Shown here piece after piece: positions 34,004 to 41,924 of a stretch of 63,382 bases of DNA (within the stretch, counting starts at the first letter, position 1; every line of letters begins with the position of its first letter). Below the pieces are notes generated by a model that made no database searches, was not told where the DNA came from, and was given only the letters and a program-made list of their open reading frames with translations. The position numbers and the translations under genes are program-made. The DNA comes from Mycolicibacterium agri. GTDB lineage: Bacteria > Actinomycetota > Actinomycetes > Mycobacteriales > Mycobacteriaceae. Location of the stretch: NCBI RefSeq assembly GCF_002553505.1, contig NZ_PDCP01000035.1, positions 1 to 63,382 on the forward strand. Direction: 5' to 3'.

Positions 34004-35455
34004 CGGACAGGCACCTCCGCAGGTCGCCCCAGCGCCTCGTCCAACCACTGCCGCAGCCCATCGGCCGATGTCCCGCGCCACGCCAGGTGGCCGTCGGGCC
34101 GGACCAGCAGCGCATTTCTATGTCCGGGGACGGTGACCACCTCGCCCAGCCGTTCGCGGGCGACCTCGGCCAGCGATTCGGGACCGACCAGCGCCCACGC
34201 CGGCCCCAGCGCGTCATGGAGTCCGTCGGGGCCCGCGACGCGGTCTCCTACCTGCAGACCTGGCAGCAGGCGCCGACGCCCGGCACCGAGCGGACCTCCC
34301 CGATAGGTCACGCGCAGCTGGGACGCCTTCTGCGCGATCCGCCGCTGCACCCAAGACCGGCTCAACAACGGCAGCGCGACGCGGTCACGGACGAACCGTG
34401 CAACGGCATTGCTCGACACCACCAAGCGGGTGAGCCCGGTCGTCGACTCGAGCACTGCCTTGGCGATCGGGCGGCGCTTGATTTCGTAGGTGTCCAACAG
34501 CCGGTCATCGGCCCGGCCGCTGATCACCAGCGCGAGCTTCCAAGCCAGGTTCTCCGCATCGCCGATGCCGGTGTTCATGCCCTGACCGCCCAAGGGGCTG
34601 TGGATGTGTGCGGCATCCCCGGCGAGCAGCACCCGTCCGCGCCGGTAGGTGGCGGCAAGACGTTGCTGAATTCGAAACGACGACGTCCACTCCGTCGACC
34701 GGATCGTCGCGCCGTCCTCCACCCTTAACCGGCCGCCGAGGAAGTCGACGATCGCGTCCTGCGTCGGCTTGTCGGCGAAACCGGCCGGCGCCGGGGCCAT
34801 CAGCCGCCACAGGTCGTCGCCCGGCAGAGGGAATGCGGCCAGCAATTCGTAGCCGTCGACCCACGTGCACGCGGCGTCGTGCGGCTGGTCCAGGTCCGCA
34901 TGCACGTCGGCGAGCAGGAACTGTTCGACCAGCGGCCTGCCCGGAAAGTCGATGTTCAACGCCTTGCGCACGACGCTGTGAGCACCGTCGGCGCCGATGA
35001 CCCACCCCGTATCGACGTCGTCGCCGTCATCGCAAAGCACGGTTACCCCGTCGGCCCGCAGCTCGAGCCCGTTGACGCGTCGGCCCCACTCGACCGTCCC
35101 GCCGAATTCGGCTAACCGTTCCCGCAGCGCCCTCTCGATCTCGGCTTGCGAAATGATCATCCCGGGCTGAACACCGAGCCGCCGCATGGCGGCACCGACC
35201 CACAGCCGGACCAACACGCGGCCGTTGACCGTCATCACCACTTTGTCGATGGGCATCACACGCTCGCGCAGGTCGCCCAACGCGCCGAGGCGACGCAACA
35301 CCTCAACCCCGCGCGGTTGCAGGCCCAGCGCCCGCGACGTCACCGAGGGGCCCGCAGCGCCGCGCAAGCACGCGCACTTCGACGCCGGCTTCGCGCAGCC
35401 CGCACGCCGCCGCCAGTCCAGTGGGTCCCGCTCCGATCACGACCACGTTGTCCAT
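34000..35455 (-). pseudogene. FAD-dependent monooxygenase, frameshifted near its start
   Basis: Most of a PheA/TfdB-like flavin hydroxylase is intact: GADGAHSVVRKAL, GDAAHIHSPLGGQGMNTGIGD and a C-terminal domain. Its FAD-binding N-terminus, MDNVVVIGAGPTGLAAA, is encoded from ATG 35455, which has a perfect AGGAGG. That frame leaves the main frame about 30 codons later, near 35363-35370, where one extra base in a GC-rich run breaks the expected VRVL..R.AGPSVTSRALGLQ. It is either a genuine mutation or a sequencing error; without repair the protein lacks its FAD site. Confidence 0.8.
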
Positions 35456-35468
35456 GCCGCCTCCTGTT

Positions 35469-35498
35469 GTTAGTCGACTAACATGTTAGTCCGCTAAC
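35469..35498. promoter_or_regulatory. paired TetR-type operators
   Basis: GTTAGTCGACTAAC (35469-35482) is a perfect 14-bp palindrome. GTTAGTCCGCTAAC (35485-35498) is its near copy with identical outer half-sites. Their centres are 16 bp apart, about 1.5 helical turns. They lie upstream of the monooxygenase-tetR operon and of thyX on the other strand. Control by the adjacent TetR protein is inferred from position and symmetry. Confidence 0.75.
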
Positions 35499-35533
35499 AT
35501 CGAAGTGTCCATGACCCACGTTAGGGTGAGCCC

Positions 35534-36286
35534 GTGGCCGAGACCGCGCCTTTACGTGTGCAATTGATCGCCAAGACGGAGTTTCTGGCGCCACCCGACG
35601 TGCCGTGGAGCACCGACGCCGACGGCGGACCCGCGCTGGTGGAGTTCGCCGGCCGGGCCTGCTACCAAAGCTGGTCCAAGCCGAATCCGCGGACCGCGAC
35701 GAACGCCGGCTACCTGCGCCACATCATCGATGTCGGGCATTTCTCGGTGCTCGAACACGCGTCGGTGTCGTTCTATATCACCGGCGTCTCCCGCTCGTGC
35801 ACGCACGAACTGATCCGCCACCGGCACTTCTCCTACTCGCAGCTGTCGCAGCGGTATGTGCCGGAGCACGACTCGCAGGTGGTGGTGCCGCCCGGTATGG
35901 AGGACGACCCGGAACTGCAGGAGATCTTCACCGCCGCCGCCGATGCCAGCCGGGCCGCCTACACCGAACTGCTGGCCAGGCTCGAGGCGAAGTTCGCCGA
36001 CCAGCCGAATGCGTCGCTGCGGCGCAAACAGGCTCGTCAAGCGGCACGTGCTGTGCTGCCGAACGCCACCGAGACCCGCATCGTGGTCAGCGGCAACTAC
36101 CGCGCATGGCGGCATTTCATCGCCATGCGGGCCAGCGAACAGGCCGACGTCGAGATCCGCCGGTTGGCCATCGCGTGCCTGCGCCAACTGCTCGACGTGG
36201 CCCCGCAGGTGTTCTCCGACTTCGAGATCGCCACCCTGGCCGACGGCACGGAGGTCGCAACGTCCCCGTTGGCCACGGAAGCCTGA
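35534..36286 (+). CDS. thyX: flavin-dependent thymidylate synthase ThyX
   Basis: 250 residues. The ThyX motif RHRHFSYSQLSQR (RHR-x7-S) is intact, preceded by SFYITGVSRSCTHELI. It methylates dUMP with methylene-THF and FADH2 without making DHF. GTG at 35534 with AGGGTGAG upstream. It forms a run with dapA and rnj as in M. tuberculosis (Rv2754c-2752c). With thyA also present the cell has both thymidylate synthases, normal for mycobacteria. Confidence 0.96.
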   Translation: MAETAPLRVQLIAKTEFLAPPDVPWSTDADGGPALVEFAGRACYQSWSKPNPRTATNAGYLRHIIDVGHFSVLEHASVSFYITGVSRSCTHELIRHRHFSYSQLSQRYVPEHDSQVVVPPGMEDDPELQEIFTAAADASRAAYTELLARLEAKFADQPNASLRRKQARQAARAVLPNATETRIVVSGNYRAWRHFIAMRASEQADVEIRRLAIACLRQLLDVAPQVFSDFEIATLADGTEVATSPLATEA

Positions 36287-36304
36287 ACCAAGCGGGTAAC
36301 CTAG

Positions 36305-37213
36305 GTGGCCGTGAGCACCAGCGGAATCGATGTGACGGCCCGGTTGGGCACCGTGCTGACCGCAATGGTGACTCCGTTCAAGCCGGACGGTTCGCTCGAC
36401 ACGGCGACCGCGGCGAAGCTCGCCACCCGTTTGGTCGACGCCGGGTGTGACGGCCTGGTCCTCTCCGGCACCACCGGCGAGTCGCCGACGACCACCGACG
36501 ACGAGAAGATCGCGCTGCTGCGTACCGTGCTGGACTCCGTCGGTGATCGTGCCCGCATCATTGCAGGCGCGGGCACCTACGACACCGCGCACAGCGTCCG
36601 TCTCGCGAAGGCCTGCGAATCCGAAGGCGCCCACGGGCTCCTCATCGTGACGCCGTACTACTCCCGGCCCTCACAGATCGGACTTACCGCCCATTTCACC
36701 GCGATCGCCGACGCGGTCTCGGTGCCGATCCTGCTCTACGACATCCCCGTACGCTCCGGTATCCCGATCGCATGGGACACCATCCGGGCGCTGTCCGCAC
36801 ACCCGAACATCGTTGGAATCAAGGACGCCAAGGGTGATCTGTGCGGTGGCGGGCAGATGATCGCCGAAACGGGCTTGGTGTACTACTCGGGCGACGACGC
36901 GCTCAACCTTCCGTGGCTGGCCATGGGCGCCGTCGGGTTCATCAGCGTCTGGGGGCATGTCGCCGCCAGTGAACTCCGAGAGATGTTGACGGCGTTCAAT
37001 TCTGGCGACGTGGCGACTGCTCGCAAGATCAACGCGACCCTGGCGCCGCTGTCGGCCGCCCAATCGCGGATGGGCGGCGTGACGATGGCCAAGGCCGGAT
37101 TGCGGCTGCAAGGCTTTGACGCCGGTGATCCGCGATTGCCGCAAGTGCCGGCCACCCCTGACCAGATCGAGGCGCTGGCCGCCGATATGCGGGCAGCCGC
37201 GGTACTGCGGTAG
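36305..37213 (+). CDS. dapA: 4-hydroxy-tetrahydrodipicolinate synthase
   Basis: 302 residues. LTAMVTPFKPDGSLD, the GTTGESPTTT phosphate/pyruvate loop, the Tyr in VTPYYSRP and the Schiff-base lysine in IVGIKDAKGDL are all present. It condenses pyruvate with aspartate semialdehyde, the first step to lysine and DAP. Start GTG 36305 or 36311. It shares one base with the rnj start (TAGTG). Confidence 0.95.
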   Translation: MAVSTSGIDVTARLGTVLTAMVTPFKPDGSLDTATAAKLATRLVDAGCDGLVLSGTTGESPTTTDDEKIALLRTVLDSVGDRARIIAGAGTYDTAHSVRLAKACESEGAHGLLIVTPYYSRPSQIGLTAHFTAIADAVSVPILLYDIPVRSGIPIAWDTIRALSAHPNIVGIKDAKGDLCGGGQMIAETGLVYYSGDDALNLPWLAMGAVGFISVWGHVAASELREMLTAFNSGDVATARKINATLAPLSAAQSRMGGVTMAKAGLRLQGFDAGDPRLPQVPATPDQIEALAADMRAAAVLR

Positions 37214-38889
37214 TGGACGCGGACCTCAAGCCGCCGAGGCCGCTGGCCCCTGGAGGCCTGCGGGTCACCGCGCTCGGCGGTATCAGCGAAATCGGCCGCA
37301 ACATGACCGTTTTCGAGCATCTCGGCCGTCTGCTGATCGTCGATTGCGGCGTGCTGTTCCCGGGCCATGACGAGCCCGGCGTCGACCTGATCCTGCCCGA
37401 TCTGCGCCTGATCGAGGACCGCCTCGACGACGTCGAGGCGCTGGTGTTGACCCACGCGCATGAAGACCACATCGGTGCGATCCCGTTCCTGCTGAAGTTG
37501 CGGCCCGACATCCCGCTCGTCGGTTCGAAGTTCACGCTCGCGCTGGTCGCCGAGAAGTGCCGCGAACACCGCATCAAGCCGGTGCTCATCGAGGTCGCAG
37601 CGGGCCAGCGTTCGACCCACGGCGTGTTCGAGTGCCAGTACTTCCATGTGAACCACTCCATCCCCGGCTGTCTGGCCATCGCGATACGCACCGGCGCGGG
37701 CACCGTGTTGCACACCGGCGACATCAAGCTCGACCAACTGCCGCCGGACGACAACCCCACCGACCTGCCCGGCCTGTCGCGGCTCGGTGACGCTGGTGTG
37801 GATCTATTCCTCTGCGACTCAACGAATTCCGAGATTCCCGGTGTCGGGCCCTCAGAGAGCGAGGTCGGCCCGACGCTGCACCGACTGATCCGCGGCGCCG
37901 AGGGCCGGGTCATCGTGGCGTGTTTCGCCTCCAACGTCGACCGCGTGCAACAGATCATCGACGCGGCCGTGTCGCTGGGGCGGCGAGTGTCGTTCGTCGG
38001 CAGATCGATGGTGCGCAACATGGGGATCGCGCGCGAACTGGGGTATTTGCGCGTCGCCGACGAAGATGTGGTGGACATCGGAGCGGCCGAGATGATGCCG
38101 CCGCAACGGGTTGTGTTGATCACCACCGGAACTCAGGGCGAGCCGATGTCGGCGCTGTCGCGGATGTCGCGGGGCGAGCATCGCAGCATCACCCTGACGT
38201 CGGGGGATCTGATCATCCTGTCGTCGTCGCTGATTCCGGGCAATGAGGAAGCGGTCTACGGTGTCATCGACGCGCTGGCCAAGATCGGCGCCCGCGTCGT
38301 CACCAACCAGCAGGCGCGAGTCCATGTTTCGGGACACGCTTATTCGGGCGAATTGCTGTTCCTCTACCGCGGCGTGCGGCCGCGCAACGTCATGCCGGTG
38401 CACGGCACATGGCGGATGCTGCGAGCCAACGCCGGGCTGGCGATGAGATCCGGCGTTTCTTCCGAGGCGATCATGTTGGCGGAGAACGGCGTCAGTGTCG
38501 ACCTGGTCGCGGGTAAGGCCTCGATCGCCGGCGCGGTGCCGACCGGGAAGATGTTCGTCGACGGGTTGATCACCGGCGATGTTGGCGACGCGACACTCGG
38601 TGAGCGCCTGACGCTGTCTTCGGGTTTCGTCGCCGTGACCGTCGTCGTGCATCGCGGCACCGGTCGCGCCGCCGCGCCTGCACACCTGCATTCGCGCGGC
38701 TTCTCCGAAGACCCCAAGGCGCTGGAGCCGGCTGCGCTGAAGGTGGAGCAGGAACTGGAAGCTCTTGCCGCCGACAACATCACCGATGTCGCGCGGATCG
38801 CGCAGGCCGTGCGCCGGACGGTCGGCAAATGGGTGGGGGAGACCTACCGTCGCCAGCCGATGATCGTGCCGACGGTCATCGAAATCTAG
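37213..38889 (+). CDS. rnj: ribonuclease J
   Basis: 558 residues. A metallo-beta-lactamase domain with THAHEDHIGAIPFLL, a beta-CASP insert (CFASNVDRVQQI, VSFVGRSMVRN) and the later SGHAYSGELLFLYRGVRPRNVMPVHGTWRML. It has 5'-3' exo- and endoribonuclease activity in mRNA decay and rRNA processing. GTG at 37213 overlaps the dapA stop by one base. PNPase is also encoded in this window. Confidence 0.95.
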   Translation: MDADLKPPRPLAPGGLRVTALGGISEIGRNMTVFEHLGRLLIVDCGVLFPGHDEPGVDLILPDLRLIEDRLDDVEALVLTHAHEDHIGAIPFLLKLRPDIPLVGSKFTLALVAEKCREHRIKPVLIEVAAGQRSTHGVFECQYFHVNHSIPGCLAIAIRTGAGTVLHTGDIKLDQLPPDDNPTDLPGLSRLGDAGVDLFLCDSTNSEIPGVGPSESEVGPTLHRLIRGAEGRVIVACFASNVDRVQQIIDAAVSLGRRVSFVGRSMVRNMGIARELGYLRVADEDVVDIGAAEMMPPQRVVLITTGTQGEPMSALSRMSRGEHRSITLTSGDLIILSSSLIPGNEEAVYGVIDALAKIGARVVTNQQARVHVSGHAYSGELLFLYRGVRPRNVMPVHGTWRMLRANAGLAMRSGVSSEAIMLAENGVSVDLVAGKASIAGAVPTGKMFVDGLITGDVGDATLGERLTLSSGFVAVTVVVHRGTGRAAAPAHLHSRGFSEDPKALEPAALKVEQELEALAADNITDVARIAQAVRRTVGKWVGETYRRQPMIVPTVIEI

Positions 38890-38897
38890 CGTTTCTG

Positions 38898-39272
38898 CTA
38901 CGGCGTCAGTGTTTGACCGAAGACTCCTCCGCTAACGCCGGTAGTCGCGGGACGAGCAGGCTCGAGGACTTGGACGGGCACTTTGGTCACCACCTTGGAT
39001 GGAGACGCCTGCGCCGGATTCGCCGGTGGTGACTGGCATTTGGCCAGGGTGTCGTTCCATACGCCGCCCGAATCCTTGCAGCACTTTCGCGACCACGCGA
39101 TCTGCTCGGACGGATCGGTGGTGGTGTTGGCTTTCAGGCAGTCGTCGTATGTTTCGATGTCCCACTCGATCGGCGCGGCCGATGCGGTGGCGATCGAAGC
39201 GGCCCCCGACAGACCCGATGCGGCTGCTGCCACCAGGAGTGCGGCGGGCAGGAGTCGGCGTAGCGATGTCAT
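38898..39272 (-). CDS. secreted cysteine-containing protein, paralogue 1
   Basis: 124 residues. Signal peptide of about 33 residues (cleavage near TASA/AP). The mature part has EWDIETYDDC, RKCCKDSGGVWND and KCQSPPA, then a proline/valine-rich tail. Four cysteines could form two disulfides. The gene next to it (39298-39669) encodes the same layout, so this is a tandem duplication. Function unknown; extracellular or cell-wall location is inferred. Confidence 0.78.
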   Translation of the reverse strand: MTSLRRLLPAALLVAAAASGLSGAASIATASAAPIEWDIETYDDCLKANTTTDPSEQIAWSRKCCKDSGGVWNDTLAKCQSPPANPAQASPSKVVTKVPVQVLEPARPATTGVSGGVFGQTLTP

Positions 39273-39297
39273 GATCGTGTTCCTCTAGTTCGTGGGG

Positions 39298-39669
39298 TTA
39301 TCCGGGTGTGATGCTCTGGGTGATCACCCGTGGCGACACGCGCACTGGCGGCGTCGAGGGCTCCAGCGTGTGGGTGGGAAGCTCACCCTGGTGGGCCAGG
39401 CTCGGACGTGCTGTCTGCTGTTCGGCGGGCGGAGCCTGGCATCTGCCCTGCGCCGCATTCCAATCGCCGCCGCTCGCCCAGCAGCACAGTGCGTCATGGT
39501 TCTCCCAGTCCTGGTTGTCGAACCCCTTGCCGTAACCGTCGGCGATGCACTGGTCGTAGGAGCCGATATCCCATTCCCGTTCTGCCGCGGATGCGGTGGC
39601 GGGCAACGCGAGCACAACGGCGGTCGCCGCGAAGGCGGCCGCCGATGCGGCGGTGATGAGCGTTTTCAT
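39298..39669 (-). CDS. secreted cysteine-containing protein, paralogue 2
   Basis: 123 residues. Signal peptide of about 28 residues, then EWDIGSYDQC, LCCWASGGDWNA, RCQAPPA and a proline-rich tail. The spacing of EWDI..YD.C, CC..SGG.W and C..PPA is shared with the next gene downstream; elsewhere the two have diverged. The intergenic gap is 25 bp, consistent with one transcript. I do not recognise the family. Confidence 0.78.
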   Translation of the reverse strand: MKTLITAASAAAFAATAVVLALPATASAAEREWDIGSYDQCIADGYGKGFDNQDWENHDALCCWASGGDWNAAQGRCQAPPAEQQTARPSLAHQGELPTHTLEPSTPPVRVSPRVITQSITPG

Positions 39670-39755
39670 TGTCGTTCCTTTGATTGACGGAAAGTCGTGG
39701 GAACGAGTGTGGGCAGCGTTGAGCGGCCGAGAAACGGGCTGCGGCCCCCTACGCG

Positions 39756-40643
39756 CTATAGGGGGTTAGGGGTTACCTTCGTGCAGTACGCCGACCACTC
39801 CAGATCGGAGGCGGGCAGATTGCGCCCCGCCGGCCGGATGTAGTTCTGCACGTAGTAGTCGGGGCTGGCCTGTTCGACGACCCGCCAGCCGTACTGGCCG
39901 ACGAAAGCGCCGACGTCGTCGGGGTTGAGCCCGTACTTCCACACCTGCCGCCGTTGCCGGAAACGCTTGTAGAGCACGGCCGCGTCGTACATGTTCGACC
40001 CGTCGATGAAATCGGCACGCACGTAGGTGAACAGCAGTCGGCTACCCGCCGGCATCCCCTCGACCGCCACGAGCGTGGCCCGCACGGCGTCCTCGGTGAG
40101 ATATTGCGTGACGCCTTCCCAGATGACGAACGTGCGCGCGTCGGTGGACCAGCAATTGTCCATCAGGGCGTCAACCAGATCGTCGCGCTCGAAATCCAAG
40201 GGCAGCAACCGAACCGACGACGGCACCCCGCCGACCGCGCGCTGCACGGCCGCCCTCTTGCGGTCGATGCTGACCGGGAGGTCCACCTCGAAGACCGGGA
40301 CATCGGAGCGGTGTGCGAGACGAATGCCGCGGGTGTCCATGCCGGCGCCGAGGATGACGACGGCGTCGATGTTGGGCAGGGCTTCGGCGAGTTTGTCGTC
40401 GATGAAGCGCTTGCGACAGGTGATCAGCGCCCAGGACCCGGAAACCGCGCGTTCGGTCGCCGCGATCATCAAGCGGCGCAGCGGCGTCCATTGCGTCGCG
40501 CGGACGAACGCGCGCTGCCTCGTCGACAGCATGGACAGCGCGAGATCGTCGTCGACGAGTCGGCGTTCGGGTGGCTCGTATTGTTCGATCGCGGCCTGGA
40601 CCATCGGGCCGTAGGCCGTTTGGGCTGCCGGATTGTGAGCCAT
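39756..40643 (-). CDS. SAM-dependent methyltransferase (Rv2751-like, LCMT family)
   Basis: 295 residues. Leucine-carboxyl-methyltransferase-like fold with AVVILGAGMDTRGIRL (SAM site), FEVDLPVSIDRKR, and VIWEGVTQYLTEDAV. Mycobacteria have many such putative O-methyltransferases; the substrate is unknown. ATG at 40643 is preceded directly by the SDR stop (TGATG), so it is the last gene of a three-gene operon in the order of Rv2749-2751. Confidence 0.87.
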   Translation of the reverse strand: MAHNPAAQTAYGPMVQAAIEQYEPPERRLVDDDLALSMLSTRQRAFVRATQWTPLRRLMIAATERAVSGSWALITCRKRFIDDKLAEALPNIDAVVILGAGMDTRGIRLAHRSDVPVFEVDLPVSIDRKRAAVQRAVGGVPSSVRLLPLDFERDDLVDALMDNCWSTDARTFVIWEGVTQYLTEDAVRATLVAVEGMPAGSRLLFTYVRADFIDGSNMYDAAVLYKRFRQRRQVWKYGLNPDDVGAFVGQYGWRVVEQASPDYYVQNYIRPAGRNLPASDLEWSAYCTKVTPNPL

Positions 40644-41461
40644 CAGCGCTTGTTGTAGTAGCCCGCGTCGACGGGCAGTGTCACGCCCGTGATGTACCAC
40701 GCCTCGTCGGACACCAGCCACGCCACCGCCGCCGCGATGTCCTCGGGGTCGACCGCCTGCACCGGCAGCGCGTTGCCCCAGTCGACCGGAGCGTCGGCCG
40801 CCGCGGTGACCTCGTCGAGCCACTTGCGGGTGAACTCGTTGTGGATCATCGGTGTGTTCACCCCGCTGGGGTGGATCGAGTTGACCCGGATGCGATGCGG
40901 GGCAAGATGATTGGCGTACGCGCGCATCAACCCGACGATGCCGTGCTTGGACGCGGTGTATCCCAGCGCGCCGGGATCCTCGCCGCCGATCCCGACCAGC
41001 CCGGCCACCGAACTGGTCAGCACGATCGCTCCGCCGGTGCCTTGCTCGATCAATGTCGGTTTCACGGCCTCGACGGTGTTGTGCGCGCCGGTGAGGTTGA
41101 CGTCGATGACGTCGCGCCACCCGTCGGCGCCGGACTGCATCGGAGCGATGCCCGCATTGGCGATCGCGATGTCCAGCCGCCCGAACTCGTCCAGCCCCGC
41201 CTGCAGCGCGGTCGTCAACTGCTCACGGTCACGAACGTCGGCCTCCTGCGCGACGATTCGCGCCCCGGCGTCCTCGACGAGCTTGACGGTCTCCGCCAGA
41301 TCGTCCGGCGTGGCCATCGGATAGGGCACCGAGGCGATCTGGGCGCAGATGTCGACCGCGATGATGTTGGCGCCGTCGGACGCCAGCCGCACGGCCTCCG
41401 CTCGTCCCTGCCCTCGAGCGGCGCCGGTGATGAATGCAACCTTGCCGTCGAGTGATGCCAT
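40643..41461 (-). CDS. mycofactocin-type short-chain dehydrogenase (Rv2750-like)
   Basis: 272 residues. NAD site ITGAARGQGRAEAVRLA, the active-site triad S in LTSSVAGLVG and YTASKHG, and PSGVNTPMI. The long insert after VDICAQ (about residues 38-60) is typical of the mycofactocin-associated SDR subfamily, in which NAD stays bound; this is inferred. It overlaps both operon neighbours by one base. Confidence 0.87.
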   Translation of the reverse strand: MASLDGKVAFITGAARGQGRAEAVRLASDGANIIAVDICAQIASVPYPMATPDDLAETVKLVEDAGARIVAQEADVRDREQLTTALQAGLDEFGRLDIAIANAGIAPMQSGADGWRDVIDVNLTGAHNTVEAVKPTLIEQGTGGAIVLTSSVAGLVGIGGEDPGALGYTASKHGIVGLMRAYANHLAPHRIRVNSIHPSGVNTPMIHNEFTRKWLDEVTAAADAPVDWGNALPVQAVDPEDIAAAVAWLVSDEAWYITGVTLPVDAGYYNKR

Positions 41462-41787
41462 CAGGACCGCAGCTGCCGCTTGGCGGGGTCGCCCGCGACG
41501 ACCGGCTGCAGAGTCTTGATGTCCGGCGCCCCGTCCAGCAGTTCGCCCACCGTGCCGAACAGTGTGGCGATCGCCGGGGCGGAGCTGTGCGTCTTGAGCG
41601 CGTCGGCGTCGGCCCACTGCTCGACGAAGACGAAGGTGCCGTCGGACTCGTGCAACGCGTAAAGCTCGCACCCGGGCTCGTTGTGCACCGCCTCGACCGC
41701 CTTCGTGCACGCATCCCGGACTGTGTCGACGGACTCGGGTTTGGCCTTCATGGTGGCGACGACGACGATCGGGCCTTGGCTTGCCAT
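41461..41787 (-). CDS. antibiotic-biosynthesis-monooxygenase (ABM) domain protein
   Basis: 108 residues of a dimeric ferredoxin-like fold: IVVVATMKAKPESVDTV, CELYALHESDGTFVFVEQW, then a short tail. Such proteins act as quinol or heme-type monooxygenases, or merely as stress-linked proteins. ATG at 41787 has GAGGAG upstream. It is first in the operon with the SDR and methyltransferase genes and is divergent from ftsK. Confidence 0.82.
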   Translation of the reverse strand: MASQGPIVVVATMKAKPESVDTVRDACTKAVEAVHNEPGCELYALHESDGTFVFVEQWADADALKTHSSAPAIATLFGTVGELLDGAPDIKTLQPVVAGDPAKRQLRS

Positions 41788-41924
41788 GGGCGAGCAACTC
41801 CTCGGTAGTGGGGACCGGGTCAACTGCACACCCTACTCAGCGGATCTAACTAAATATTCGACACCTAACTGTGACCCGTGTGGCAGATGGTGAATATGGG
41901 ACGAATGCGACTAGGCTTGAGACC

